Position numbers and translations under genes: made by a program. The notes under the pieces are model-generated. The model had not been told where the DNA came from. It searched no databases and worked only from the letters and a program-made list of their open reading frames with translations. From assembly GCA_963711465.1 (NCBI GenBank), contig CAVQEG010000001.1, positions 1,364,001 to 1,428,000 of the forward strand: 64,000 nt of DNA. The letters are read 5' to 3'. This stretch comes from CAVQEG01 sp963711465 (lineage in GTDB: Bacteria; Bacteroidota; Ignavibacteria; OLB7). Every line of letters begins with the position of its first letter. The stretch's first letter is position 1. This document shows, piece after piece, positions 1-9,562 of the stretch.

Positions 1-1
1 G

Positions 2-292
2 ATGGGGCTGATCAATCTCGACAGCGAACTGACGACCGCAGCCGAGAATGCAATGGAGGAGATGCTGAAGCGTGAGGAACTGCAGGGGGCGCCACAGGTC
101 GTGACCGCCGTCGCGCACGGACGCGCCAGTTCGACGATCATCGAGTACTCCCAGCGTGTGCACATCGACCTGATCGTGATCGCCACCCATGGCCGCACCG
201 GACTCGAGCATCTGATTTTCGGCTCGACCGCCGAGCGCGTCGTTCGCGAGAGCCCCTGCCCCGTTCTCACCGTCCGTCCGCCCGCAAGCTGA
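2..292 (+). CDS. Universal stress protein family, C-terminal part (runs off the left edge)
   Basis: The 96 visible residues form the second half of a UspA-type alpha/beta nucleotide-binding fold. The end carries IATHGRTGLEHLIFGSTAER, the ATP-binding G-x2-G-x9-G-S/T signature, followed by a final beta strand PCPVLTVRP typical of the family. A Met codon lies at the second base of the window, but single-domain family members are usually about 140-150 residues, so the true start is probably to the left. UspA proteins are cytoplasmic and accumulate under stress or growth arrest. The signature suggests an ATP-binding subtype. About 100 bases separate it from fbp. The family call is firm; its role in this organism is unknown. 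Confidence 0.85.
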   Translation: MGLINLDSELTTAAENAMEEMLKREELQGAPQVVTAVAHGRASSTIIEYSQRVHIDLIVIATHGRTGLEHLIFGSTAERVVRESPCPVLTVRPPAS

Positions 293-395
293 TTCCCCAC
301 CCCGTCCTCTGATTCCGCTGGCACGTAGTTCGAAGCGGGTCGAGACCCGCGTCGGATCGTAGTTCCGTCAATGCAGTGCAATCGAACGCCGGACC

Positions 396-1442
396 ATGAA
401 CCCAGTCGAACCGCTGATCACGATCGAACATCACATCGCCAACCAGCAGCACCTGCATGGCGGTGCCACCGGCGCGTTCTCGCGTCTATTGCGCGATCTC
501 ACGCTGGCTGTGCGTGTGATCTCGCGCGAGGTTCGCCGCGCCGGGCTGGCCGATATCCTCGGATTCACCGGTGAGGAGAACGTCCATGGCGAGGCGGTCA
601 AAAAGCTCGATGATTTCTCCAACGAGACGATCATTCGCGCAATGCGGTATGGGGGGAATCTTTGCGCAATGGCTTCGGAGGAAGCCAACGGACTGATACC
701 GCTTCCCTCCGGCGCCGGAAAGGGCTCCTATGTCCTGCTGTTCGATCCGCTCGATGGTTCGTCGAACATCGATGTGAATGCTCCGATCGGCACCATCTTC
801 TCGATCCTCCGCCGTGTCTCCGATGATAACGGCTCCGATGGCTGCATGGACGATTTCCTGCAGCCGGGCTACCTGCAGGTGGCCGCCGGATACGCCCTGT
901 ACGGTTCGAGTACCGTGCTCGTGTACACCACCGGCGACGGTGTCGACATTTTCACTTACGACCCGACCATCGGCGAATTTCTCCTCTCATCCGCGCGCGT
1001 GCAGATCCCCGCGCGGGGGCCGTATTACTCCGTCAATGAGGGCAACAGTCGCAACTGGCTCGACGGCACTTCCCGGTACATCGATTTCCTGAAGGAGGAT
1101 CGCAATCACTACGGCCACCCGTACAGTCTCCGCTATATCGGCACCGCCGTCGCTGACGTGCATCGCACGCTGCTGATGGGCGGCGTCTTCCTCTATCCCG
1201 CAGATCGCAAGTCCCGTCGCGGAAAGCTCCGCCTCATGTACGAGGTCAATCCCCTCGCAATGATCGTCGAACAGGCCGGCGGTACCGCAATCGACGGACG
1301 CGGCCGTGTGCTCGAGGTCGAGCCCCACTACCTGCACGAACGGTGTCCGTTCGTCTGCGGATCCCCCGATGACGTCGCCGAAGCACAAGAGTTCCTGGCG
1401 ACCGATCTGGACGAACTCGATCGAATGATTGCCGCTGCATGA
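396..1442 (+). CDS. fbp: Class 1 fructose-1,6-bisphosphatase
   Basis: A 348-residue cytoplasmic enzyme that hydrolyses fructose 1,6-bisphosphate to fructose 6-phosphate, the committed step of gluconeogenesis. The metal and phosphate site is intact: LFDPLDGSSNIDVN at about residues 110-125 is the class 1 signature, and a YSLRYIGTAVADVHR stretch and a GRVLEVEP tail follow. Length matches the family (about 330-350). The start at 396 has no Shine-Dalgarno sequence, which is common in this window. Its TGA overlaps the pdxA ATG (ATGA), so the two are probably translated from one mRNA. Confidence 0.97.
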   Translation: MNPVEPLITIEHHIANQQHLHGGATGAFSRLLRDLTLAVRVISREVRRAGLADILGFTGEENVHGEAVKKLDDFSNETIIRAMRYGGNLCAMASEEANGLIPLPSGAGKGSYVLLFDPLDGSSNIDVNAPIGTIFSILRRVSDDNGSDGCMDDFLQPGYLQVAAGYALYGSSTVLVYTTGDGVDIFTYDPTIGEFLLSSARVQIPARGPYYSVNEGNSRNWLDGTSRYIDFLKEDRNHYGHPYSLRYIGTAVADVHRTLLMGGVFLYPADRKSRRGKLRLMYEVNPLAMIVEQAGGTAIDGRGRVLEVEPHYLHERCPFVCGSPDDVAEAQEFLATDLDELDRMIAAA

Positions 1443-2464
1443 ACATGATTCCCCCCAACCCTGCATTGGATCCCGTCAGTATTGCCTTCACGATTGGTGA
1501 TGTCAACGGTGTCGGGCCCGAAGTACTCCTCGACGTCCTGCGCACGCTGCGGCCGTCGGCCGAAACCGCACCGTCGGTGCTTCCCACCGTGGTTGCCAAT
1601 GCGCGACTCCTCGAGCAGTCGGCGCGCGAACTCGGCGCGACGGAAATCGCCGTCGACGCCGATTCGATCGCCGTCGACGGCTGGCGTGTCCCGCTCGTGG
1701 AAATCGAATCCGATGCACTGCTCCACCCCGGCACTACCGATTCCGCCGCGGGTCGGCTGGCCGGCGATGCCGTTACGCGGGCAACCACCATGGCGCTCGA
1801 CGGTGTCGTCGATGCAGTGGTGACCATGCCCATTGCCAAGTCATCGCTCAATTCCAGCGGATATCGATTCGCCGGTCACACCGAGATGATCGCATCGCTC
1901 ACGGGTGGCATTCCGTTGATGATTCTCACTGCCGAGGCAATGCGCGTGGCGCTGACGACGATTCATCATCCCCTGCGCAGTGTTCCCGATCTGATCACGC
2001 GCGAGCTCGTTGAAGAACGCATTGCCGCGTTCGACCGATCGCTGAGACGCGACTTCGCAATTGACTCTCCACGCATCGCCGTCCTTGGTCTCAACCCGCA
2101 CGCCGGTGAAGACGGGCTGCTCGGAACCGAGGAGATTGAAATCATTTCGCCGGCAATCGACGATGCGCGCAATGCGGGACTCGATGCCGCCGGACCGTTT
2201 CCCGCCGACGGATTTTTCGCCCGTTTCATTCCGAATGAATACCACGGCGTGCTGGCGATGTATCACGATCAGGGACTCGGTCCGCTGAAGCTCTATGCCC
2301 ACGGCGGCGGCGTGAACGTCACGGCCAATCTCCGCATCGTGCGGACCTCTCCCGATCACGGAACGGCATTCTCGATTGCTGCAAAGGGTCGAGCCAATCC
2401 CAACAGCGCCATCGAGGCAACCCGGCTCGCCGCGGTGATCGCCCGGAATCGCGCTGCCGACTGA
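1439..2464 (+). CDS. pdxA: 4-hydroxythreonine-4-phosphate dehydrogenase
   Basis: A 341-residue enzyme that oxidises 4-phosphohydroxy-L-threonine in the DXP-dependent pathway to pyridoxal 5'-phosphate. Recognisable segments are the N-terminal FTIGDVNGVGPEV, the GHTEMIASL block with the first metal-binding His, LGLNPHAGEDGLLGTEE, and MYHDQGLGPLKLYA, which holds a further metal-binding His. Full length for PdxA. It overlaps fbp by 4 bases. It is the only vitamin B6 gene in the window, so co-transcription with fbp may be positional rather than functional. Confidence 0.96.
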   Translation: MNMIPPNPALDPVSIAFTIGDVNGVGPEVLLDVLRTLRPSAETAPSVLPTVVANARLLEQSARELGATEIAVDADSIAVDGWRVPLVEIESDALLHPGTTDSAAGRLAGDAVTRATTMALDGVVDAVVTMPIAKSSLNSSGYRFAGHTEMIASLTGGIPLMILTAEAMRVALTTIHHPLRSVPDLITRELVEERIAAFDRSLRRDFAIDSPRIAVLGLNPHAGEDGLLGTEEIEIISPAIDDARNAGLDAAGPFPADGFFARFIPNEYHGVLAMYHDQGLGPLKLYAHGGGVNVTANLRIVRTSPDHGTAFSIAAKGRANPNSAIEATRLAAVIARNRAAD

Positions 2465-2522
2465 CGTCCGAACGCGCTGCTCACACGTCCTCCCTCCCGA
2501 TCGAATTCTCCCTTTTTTTGCC

Positions 2523-3194
2523 ATGCTGTCGCTCTCCAACGTCACGATCTCCCATCGGGGACTGCCCGTCCTGCGTGACGTCACGCTGCATCTGAAACGC
2601 GGCGACGTCGCCGTAATGGGCGGCGAAACCGGTTCGGGTAAGACGTCGCTGATACGTGCGCTTTACGGCGACCTTCCGGTCGATTCCGGAAGCGTGGCGA
2701 TCGACGGGACGGAACTCGGGCGAATTTCCAGGCGGCAGCTTCCCCGAATCCGCCGCCGCATGGGCCTCGTTTTCCAGGACACGAAACTGCTGGAGGATCG
2801 AACGGTCTTCGAAAACATCCGCTTCGCCCTGTCGATCCAGATGGATTCAAGGCGTGACATCAAGCGACGCACGCTGCAGATCGTCGCCGAACTCGGACTG
2901 AGTCACCTCCTGCCAATGATGCCGTCACAACTCTCGGGCGGCGAAGCCCAGCGCATCGGGGTCGCCCGCGCGCTCGCCAATGAACCCGAAATCATTCTGG
3001 CAGACGAGCCGACCGGAAATCTCGACCCGGATACCGCGACCGACATTTTTCAATATCTGGCCCGACGTCGTTCACCAGATCGCACCCTGCTGATCGCAAC
3101 GCACGATGTGGAGCGGGCACTCGACGTCTTCCCCGATGCCCAGCGACTCTTGCTCGAGCGGGGAACGCTCTGCAGAGAGACGCCCGCGGAATAA
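2523..3194 (+). CDS. ftsE: FtsE-like ABC transporter ATP-binding protein
   Basis: A 223-residue single-domain ABC ATPase. Walker A GETGSGKTSL is near residue 37, the Q-loop is VFQDTKLL, the ABC signature LSGGEAQRIGVARAL, Walker B IILADEPTGNLDPDT and the H-loop ATHDVE. Size and sequence fit FtsE, the ATPase of the FtsEX complex that activates peptidoglycan hydrolases at the division septum. LolD-type ATPases share the same core, so the symbol is an inference. No FtsX is adjacent: the next gene is convergent on the other strand. It starts 58 bases after pdxA with no visible Shine-Dalgarno. Confidence 0.8.
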   Translation: MLSLSNVTISHRGLPVLRDVTLHLKRGDVAVMGGETGSGKTSLIRALYGDLPVDSGSVAIDGTELGRISRRQLPRIRRRMGLVFQDTKLLEDRTVFENIRFALSIQMDSRRDIKRRTLQIVAELGLSHLLPMMPSQLSGGEAQRIGVARALANEPEIILADEPTGNLDPDTATDIFQYLARRRSPDRTLLIATHDVERALDVFPDAQRLLLERGTLCRETPAE

Positions 3195-3215
3195 CGACGT
3201 CCTGCCTGCAGCTAC

Positions 3216-4754
3216 TCACGTGGGGAAAGACGCACCTGACCCGTCTTCGGGCCGACTCTCCACCGATGCACGGTCCGGTCTGAAGGTGTGCCACAGCCAC
3301 GTGATCGTCAGCGCCGCCAGCGTCAGAATCATCGGATCGAGTTCGAAACGGAAGCGATTGTTTTCACCCGTGTCGAGCATGTTGCCCACCACAGATGCAA
3401 ACAGAATCGTGAACGAAATCCAGGCGACGGTCGATATCCACGCGCGGTCTGACGATCCGGATTTCCATCGGCGAATCGATTCGACGATGCCGAACACGAT
3501 CGATGCGGTAATCACCACGATCAACACGAGACCACAGGCAAGCAGCTTCGAGAATGCGATATGCCAGAAGCCGCCACTCCGGGCGATGTCGTCCCGGGGA
3601 ACGACCTGACCGGAGGCCCAGTTGACGATGCGATCGTACCAGTAGATGCTCCTGCGGTTGGGATTCTGAAACCAGTAATCGCTTGCGGGAATGAAGTAGT
3701 TCAGCCACGCCGTTCCAATTCCCTCGACGTAGACGCCTGGACGCGTCGTAATGACGTGAATGGCATCATCGAAGTAGGCATGGGAGATGACGAGGTAGTT
3801 CAGGTTATTGAAATTCGGATACGACGTCGATTTGACTTCATCGCCGAGCACGGGAATCGGGCTGTGCATCGTGTCGGTCATCAGCGGCAGGTAGTCGCTG
3901 AGCGGACTGAACGGCGGAATCATGGCCACCGGAGAGAGCTCTCGTGAGCGGACCATTTGCGATCGCTGCGACGGCGGAATATTCATCGTCGTTATGCGCG
4001 CCATGTTCATTCCCAGCCAGGAACTGGCACTGAAATCACCGAACGCAATGGCATTACGCGCGTAGAGTCCGAGGACGAGCGCAAGTGGCACCACCGCACC
4101 GGCAAGCAGCGCGCGCCGCCGTGATGCCGGAAGCGCGGCAAACAGCAACACCAGGGAGACTGCAATCCACAGCAGGTGATACAGCGGGCGCATGAGCGCC
4201 ACCACCGCCATCGCGGAGAATGCGATGGTTGCGTCGACGGTCCGTCCGGAGGTAGCGAAGCGATGCACGAACAGCGCCGCCAGGGCAAGCAGGACGGCGA
4301 TGGGATAGGTCGTGAATAACCAGTTCTCGTAGAGTATCGATGCCGGCGAAGCGACGAACAGCACAGTAAGCACCGTTGCCAGCAGCGAATCGACACCGAG
4401 ACGCCGCATCAGAAGTACGAGCGTTGCGGTGAGCGTTCCCCCCAGAATCAGGTAGCTGACGGCGAATGCAACGATGCTGTGGGTGCCGAATGCCTTGAGG
4501 ACCAGACCGACGTAGAGATTGAACAGCGGCGGCTGCGCGTGGAACCAGTAGACCGATACAAGCAGATCGGTGCGCAGCAAATGGGGATCGATGAACTGAT
4601 GGAAGAAGAGCAGCGGACTGGCATCGAAGTAGACGCCGGCGAGGAAGAAGGCAGCACGGGAGGCGACGAACAGCAGCATCGCGACCGTCAGGTGCGTGAT
4701 GTTTCGACGGCGGCGTTCGCTCTCAACCTTGGTGGGATCGAGTCGTGGGTCCAT
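3216..4754 (-). CDS. GT39-like membrane glycosyltransferase (GT-C fold)
   Basis: A 512-residue polytopic membrane protein with about 11-13 hydrophobic segments. After the first membrane span comes a polar loop with DASPLLFFHQFIDPH and then YWFHAQPPLFNLYVGL. This resembles the acidic first loop and the H-x-P-P-L motif of PMT_2/GT39 and ArnT-like enzymes, which transfer sugars from polyprenyl-phosphate donors on the periplasmic face. The ATG at 4754 (MDPRLDPTK) is preferred because the 14 upstream residues look non-coding. It lies downstream of the M16 pair on the same strand, with a hairpin over its leader. The acceptor, and whether the target is protein or lipid, cannot be told. Confidence 0.7.
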   Translation of the reverse strand: MDPRLDPTKVESERRRRNITHLTVAMLLFVASRAAFFLAGVYFDASPLLFFHQFIDPHLLRTDLLVSVYWFHAQPPLFNLYVGLVLKAFGTHSIVAFAVSYLILGGTLTATLVLLMRRLGVDSLLATVLTVLFVASPASILYENWLFTTYPIAVLLALAALFVHRFATSGRTVDATIAFSAMAVVALMRPLYHLLWIAVSLVLLFAALPASRRRALLAGAVVPLALVLGLYARNAIAFGDFSASSWLGMNMARITTMNIPPSQRSQMVRSRELSPVAMIPPFSPLSDYLPLMTDTMHSPIPVLGDEVKSTSYPNFNNLNYLVISHAYFDDAIHVITTRPGVYVEGIGTAWLNYFIPASDYWFQNPNRRSIYWYDRIVNWASGQVVPRDDIARSGGFWHIAFSKLLACGLVLIVVITASIVFGIVESIRRWKSGSSDRAWISTVAWISFTILFASVVGNMLDTGENNRFRFELDPMILTLAALTITWLWHTFRPDRASVESRPEDGSGASFPT

Positions 4755-4766
4755 GGGGAAATAAGA

Positions 4767-4813
4767 AATCCCGCCGGCGGCATGTAGGCGATACACGCGC
4801 GACCGGCGGGATT
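4767..4813 (-). terminator. Hairpin between the M16 gene and the glycosyltransferase gene
   Basis: AATCCCGCCGG and CCGGCGGGATT form a perfect 11-bp stem around a 25-base loop. On the minus strand it lies 40 bases past the M16 stop and just before the glycosyltransferase ATG. A short T-containing run (CTTATTT) follows it. It could be a leaky terminator or attenuator. The long loop and short T run make strong termination doubtful. Confidence 0.45.
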
Positions 4814-4852
4814 GGTTGGAAATTCACGTCGTCAGCCGGACGATTGCACAGC

Positions 4853-6958
4853 TCATTTGACGGTGAACATGGCGTCGGTAACCGGAACGTTCGACTGGTA
4901 GGTGAGGTTCTTGAATTCGATCTGCACGCCCGGCTGCGGTTCGAGCGTGAAGCCGGACGGATATTTCACGCCGTCGACGTCGGTCCAGCCGTTGAACGTC
5001 GTCATCATTCCCTCGGCACTCGCCTGCGCCACCGGAAGGAACGTGTTCGGATCCAGATAGTACGTCGTCGATCCGCTCGCGGGTACGTCGAGCTCGACGG
5101 TGATTGCATTGACGCCATTGACCGCGGACGTGCCCCGCATCTTCAATGAGCCGCCGAGCGAATCGACTTTCGTCTCGGCGAACATGAGGTTCTGTTCGGC
5201 CACCTGCGCAAGCTTGTCGCTCGGAATGCCGTTCGTGTCGCCGCCGTTGATCGTCGAGCCGTTGGTACCATCGAAGAACTGCTCTTCGTGCAGCATCGGC
5301 TTCACTTCCAGGTGTTCATAGTTTCGGTTCGGCCGCGCCTGAACGCGTTCATACGAACCAGGGAAGGACTGACCACCGCCATGAATGACGACATCGCCGG
5401 TTGTACGCAGCGACTTCACTCGGGCGATATTGTCGGTGCCTCCCATTGCATCGATCATCTTCGACCAGGCCTGCTGGGCGGTAACGTTGGGAGTCGCCTC
5501 ACCGGTACCACCGGCGGCATTGCCGTAATGCACCGGATTGAGATCCGAATCCCACACCTCGACGTTATCGGCACCGAACATCGCTTCGATTTTCGGTTTG
5601 ATTTCAGAGACACGTCCGACGACGACGACGGCAAGGTTGGCCGTGTCGAGGTATTTCCGCGCCAGCGACATCACGTCCTGCGGCGTCGTGTGCTCGTAGA
5701 TGTCGATCAGCGTGTTGTAGTAGTCCTTCGGGCGATTGTAGAAATCCAGGAACTGCAGACGCTGCGCGGTCACCGAAGGGTTGGCGATGGACATCATGAA
5801 TCCGCCGGCGGCGGAGCTGATATTCCGTTGCAGTTCATCCTTCCCCACCGGTTCGGTTTCGATGCGGGCGACTTCCTTGAGCGTCTCGGCGATTGCCGAA
5901 TCGGTCACGGCGTTTCGCACGTCTGCGGCAGCCACCCACATTCCCCCGTACAGATTCGCATCGAACTGACTGTAGGGTGTGTAGGTAAAGCCGTGCTTTT
6001 CCCGGAGGTTGGCCGCGAGCCGATTGCCGAGGCCGGTGCCAGCGCCCAGAATATCGTTGAGAATCGTCGCCTTCGGCCAGTCGTCGTCGCTGTAGGTCGG
6101 ACCGTTTGAAATCACGCGAATCGAACTCTGCACCGACGCGGGGCGATCGATCAGAACGACGCGACGTCCCTTGAGCGCGGGAAACGTCGGCGGGTCCATC
6201 GCCGGTATCGTCCCCGGCTTCCAGTCGCCGAACGCCGCCTCGAGCTGATCGGTCAGCTCTTCCTTCGACAGATCGCCGACGAAGGCCAGCGTTGCATTGT
6301 TCGGAACGAAATAGGTGTCGTGATAGTCGCTGACCGCGTCGTGCGTGAACTGCGAAATGTCGTCCGCGTTCATCGTCCGACCGTAGGTGGTATTGCCGTA
6401 GCGAACGCGATTGGTACCGGCCTGGGCGAGGAACGACGTCTGCGACTTTGCCACGCGCAGCTGGCTGGTCTGGTCCTGGCGGTATTTCGCCAGCTCGTCC
6501 TCGGGATAGTTCGCATTGACGACTGCATCGGCGAACAGGCCGAGGATGGTCGTCAGGTGTTTCTTCAGTCCGCTGGCGACGACGTTGACCGCATCGGGTG
6601 TTGACGAGGCGGAGATGGCGCCACCGACGTAATCGATTTCAGATGCGAACTGCTGCGCACTGCGCGTAGTCGTGCCGCGCGTCAGGACATCGGCCGCTGC
6701 GTCGGAGAGCCCGGTGATGTCGCCGTCGCGCGAATTGCCGCCACGCACCTGCAACCGGAACGTCACCAGCGGCCGGTCGTCGTGCACGTAGAAGACCTTC
6801 AGTCCATTGGAGAGCGTGAAGATCTGGAAGTTCGGGAACGCCGTCTTCGGCGGCGGATCCGGCTGCGGCGGCTTCGTGCGGTCAATCGTCTGTGCGGCGG
6901 ATGGTTCGACCATGATCAGGACGAATAACAGGGGGAAAAGGATCGTTCTGAGACTCAT
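4853..6958 (-). CDS. M16-family peptidase subunit lacking the zinc site, with C-terminal LolA-like domain
   Basis: A 701-residue exported protein with signal peptide MSLRTILFPLLFVLIMVEPSAA. Residues about 40-460 form two M16 (pitrilysin/MPP-like) halves. Where active members have HxxEH, this one reads GLSDAAADVLTRGT, so both zinc His residues and the catalytic Glu are gone. The second-half R/Y region (HGFTYTPYSQ) is present. Residues about 490-701 are a separate beta-rich domain resembling LolA/LppX-type lipid-binding folds, named from pattern only. It sits 54 bases after a catalytic M16 gene, the usual arrangement for heterodimeric M16B proteases. It probably supplies the second substrate-binding half in the periplasm. 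Confidence 0.85.
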   Translation of the reverse strand: MSLRTILFPLLFVLIMVEPSAAQTIDRTKPPQPDPPPKTAFPNFQIFTLSNGLKVFYVHDDRPLVTFRLQVRGGNSRDGDITGLSDAAADVLTRGTTTRSAQQFASEIDYVGGAISASSTPDAVNVVASGLKKHLTTILGLFADAVVNANYPEDELAKYRQDQTSQLRVAKSQTSFLAQAGTNRVRYGNTTYGRTMNADDISQFTHDAVSDYHDTYFVPNNATLAFVGDLSKEELTDQLEAAFGDWKPGTIPAMDPPTFPALKGRRVVLIDRPASVQSSIRVISNGPTYSDDDWPKATILNDILGAGTGLGNRLAANLREKHGFTYTPYSQFDANLYGGMWVAAADVRNAVTDSAIAETLKEVARIETEPVGKDELQRNISSAAGGFMMSIANPSVTAQRLQFLDFYNRPKDYYNTLIDIYEHTTPQDVMSLARKYLDTANLAVVVVGRVSEIKPKIEAMFGADNVEVWDSDLNPVHYGNAAGGTGEATPNVTAQQAWSKMIDAMGGTDNIARVKSLRTTGDVVIHGGGQSFPGSYERVQARPNRNYEHLEVKPMLHEEQFFDGTNGSTINGGDTNGIPSDKLAQVAEQNLMFAETKVDSLGGSLKMRGTSAVNGVNAITVELDVPASGSTTYYLDPNTFLPVAQASAEGMMTTFNGWTDVDGVKYPSGFTLEPQPGVQIEFKNLTYQSNVPVTDAMFTVK

Positions 6959-7012
6959 TGTGTTCTGGCGGAGATTGTCCCTTGTTTCCGGTGTACGATG
7001 TCCGGTGATCGA

Positions 7013-8362
7013 TCAGTGAACGTCTTCGCGGGACGGCGGGAGGTACTTGAGCACGACGCGGTTTGAGGGAACGAGGTACTTGCGGGCAACGCGCTGAATG
7101 TCCTCGCGTGTGACCGCCATGTACTTGTCGATCTCGGTGTTGATCAGACCGGGATTACCGAAGAGCGTCTGGTAATCAGCCAGCGCCATTGCCTTGTCGA
7201 GCGCGCCGTTGAAGCGCGCGGCGAACTGGGTTTCGAACTGATTGCGCGCCTTCTCGAATTCCTCCTGTGTGACGCCGTGTTCCTGCACGTCGCGGATCTG
7301 CTGGTCGATTGCCGCCATGACGGTGTCGATCGGCTTCGTCGGATGGGCGACGGCCAGCATGGCGGCCATTCCGGTATGCTCGAGCGAGAACGGAAACGCG
7401 GCGACCTGCACGGCAAGCTGCTGCTGGTCGATCATCGTTCGATACAGTCGCGAGCTCTCACCGGAAGCGAGGATATTGGTAAGAAGCTCGAGCGCGTAGG
7501 AATCGGGTGCTCCGCTGGCGACGGTGCGGTAGCCGTAGAACACGGCGGGAACGGGGGTCTGCGGTTCGACCACCGTCTCAACACGCTCACTGTCGAGCGG
7601 CGTGAACGTCGGATGCGGCCGTTCGATTTCCGCACCGCGCGGAATCGGCGCGAAGTACGCATCGATGAGCTTCTTGGTCCGCGGGATATCGATGTTGCCC
7701 ACGATAACAAGCACCGCATTGTTCGGCACGTAGTATTTCTTGTAGAAGGCGCGGAACTCCTCGAGGGTGGCCTTGTCGATGTATTGCGCAGAGCCGATCG
7801 GCGTCCAGGCATATGGCGTTCCCGGCCACATATCGGCAGCCATTCGCTCCAGCCACGAACCGAATGGCGTATTGTCGTAACGGTTCTTCCGCTCCTCCTT
7901 GACCACCTTGCGCTGCGTTTCGACGCCGATCTTCTCCACACGTGCGTGCATCATCCGCTCCGACTCGATCCAAAGCGCGAGCTTCAGCTGATTCGATGGG
8001 AGAAGAATCTGGTAGCCCGTGTGATTGAACGTCGTGTGGGCATTGAGCTGACCGCCTGCGGACTGTACCAGCTTGTCGAGTTCGTGCCGTTTGATATTCT
8101 CGGTTCCCTCGAACATCAGGTGCTCGAAGAAATGTGCGAACCCGGTGCGATTGGCCTGCTCGTTGGCCGAACCGACATGGTATTCCACGTAGCTGGCGAC
8201 GACGGGTGCACTGGTGTCGACCGACAGGATGACACGCAGTCCGTTGTCGAGCTGGTAGGATTCGTAGGAAATCGTAGGCAGATCGGTAGCGTGGGCGGTC
8301 GTAGCGAGTGCAGCGGCAAGCGTGACGCCGCCGAGCAGTCTTCCGGTCCGGAGGTTTCTCAT
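7013..8362 (-). CDS. Catalytic M16-family zinc peptidase
   Basis: A 449-residue exported protease. From the chosen ATG the protein begins with a signal peptide (MRNLRTGRLLGGVTLAAALA, then TTAHA). A Met three codons upstream (8371) is also possible. The inverted zinc motif is intact: FAHFFEHLMFEGT gives HxxEH, and the distal Glu lies about 75 residues on, in the VVKEERKNRYDN region. The second half carries YGYRTVASGAPDSYAL and the typical SGESSRLYRTM segment. It probably pairs with the non-catalytic subunit encoded next and cleaves peptides in the periplasm. A 255-base divergent gap separates it from the ABC exporter genes. Confidence 0.92.
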   Translation of the reverse strand: MRNLRTGRLLGGVTLAAALATTAHATDLPTISYESYQLDNGLRVILSVDTSAPVVASYVEYHVGSANEQANRTGFAHFFEHLMFEGTENIKRHELDKLVQSAGGQLNAHTTFNHTGYQILLPSNQLKLALWIESERMMHARVEKIGVETQRKVVKEERKNRYDNTPFGSWLERMAADMWPGTPYAWTPIGSAQYIDKATLEEFRAFYKKYYVPNNAVLVIVGNIDIPRTKKLIDAYFAPIPRGAEIERPHPTFTPLDSERVETVVEPQTPVPAVFYGYRTVASGAPDSYALELLTNILASGESSRLYRTMIDQQQLAVQVAAFPFSLEHTGMAAMLAVAHPTKPIDTVMAAIDQQIRDVQEHGVTQEEFEKARNQFETQFAARFNGALDKAMALADYQTLFGNPGLINTEIDKYMAVTREDIQRVARKYLVPSNRVVLKYLPPSREDVH

Positions 8363-8617
8363 GTGTATCATTCGGTCGTGAGCAGAGTTGACACGCTGGT
8401 GAGGAGCGCTTCGAACGAAAACAAACAATGTACGGTACAACGGGGAAATCCACGGGAGTGTTTCAGTCGATCGCCCCGCGTTCACAGATTGTCTCGAAGC
8501 CGCACCCGCGTGCCGAGCACTTCGGTCGCATCGCCCTATCTTCGCTGCGCTCCCGGGCGGGCAGCAGCCACCGCGGGTATCGCCTGCTCGCGATTCATCT
8601 CATGATTCCTCGACGCA

Positions 8618-9562
8618 ATGAGCACTGACGCCGCCATTTCCATCGATGGCCTCGAGAAAGTCTACGCCGGCTCCGGTCGCAAACAACCGTCGGTCCATGC
8701 ATTGAAGCCGCTTCAGCTCTCGATCGCTCCGGGCGAGATCTTCGGACTGCTCGGACCCAACGGAGCGGGCAAGACAACGCTGGTGAAACTGCTGCTCGGC
8801 ATCGCCTTCCCCACCTCCGGTCGCGCAACGCTCTTCGGCAATCCCATTGGCACCACCGAGAGCAAGCGACTCATCGGATACCTTCCGGAGAACCACCGAT
8901 ACCCGAATTACCTCGACGGCGGCGGCGTCCTCGAATATTTCGGGCGGCTCAGTGAAGTACCCGCGCCCAGCCTCCGCTCGCGTTCAAAGGAACTGCTCGA
9001 GCTGGTGAACATGACCAAGTGGAAACACACAAAGATCAAGAAGTATTCGAAGGGCATGATGCAGCGCATCGGAATCGCACAGGCGCTGCTCAATCATCCG
9101 CGCATCGTCTTCCTCGACGAACCGACCGATGGCGTCGACCCGGTCGGTCGAAAGGAGATCCGTGATCTTATCGTACGGCTGCGTGATGAAGGGATGACCG
9201 TATTCCTCAACAGCCATCTGCTGTCGGAAGTCGAACGTATCTGCGACCGCGTCGCGATCCTGCGGCGCGGCGAGATCGCACGCATCGGCACCGTCGACGC
9301 GCTGACGGAAACCTCGCGCCGCTACCGTATCAGTGTCGAAGGCGATCGCTCCGACGAGCTCGCGCGCCTGCTCGCACCGTATTCGCTGATCGATCTTCAC
9401 GGAAGCGATGCGGAGCTCCAGCTCGATGACATCGCAACGCTCAACAACGCCATCGATGCCCTCCGCACGGCCGGCATTCTCATCACCTCCGTAGCTCCAA
9501 TGCGACAGACACTCGAGGAGCTCTTCATTGACGTCGTCACCGAGGAGGAACCCACCGCATGA
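8618..9562 (+). CDS. ABC exporter ATP-binding protein
   Basis: A 314-residue ATPase with Walker A LLGPNGAGKTTLVKLLLG, ABC signature YSKGMMQRIGIAQAL, Walker B IVFLDEPTDGVDP and H-loop LNSHLLSEV. A C-terminal extension of about 90 residues after the core is typical of ABC-2 exporters of the NatA/CcmA/GldA type. It overlaps the permease gene by 4 bases (ATGA), so the pair forms one transporter. No substrate-specific gene is nearby. No Shine-Dalgarno precedes the ATG. Confidence 0.93.
   Translation: MSTDAAISIDGLEKVYAGSGRKQPSVHALKPLQLSIAPGEIFGLLGPNGAGKTTLVKLLLGIAFPTSGRATLFGNPIGTTESKRLIGYLPENHRYPNYLDGGGVLEYFGRLSEVPAPSLRSRSKELLELVNMTKWKHTKIKKYSKGMMQRIGIAQALLNHPRIVFLDEPTDGVDPVGRKEIRDLIVRLRDEGMTVFLNSHLLSEVERICDRVAILRRGEIARIGTVDALTETSRRYRISVEGDRSDELARLLAPYSLIDLHGSDAELQLDDIATLNNAIDALRTAGILITSVAPMRQTLEELFIDVVTEEEPTA

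Noticed and set aside
335..350. GCGGGT/ACCCGC hairpin before fbp as a terminator
   Set aside because: Six base pairs and no T run.
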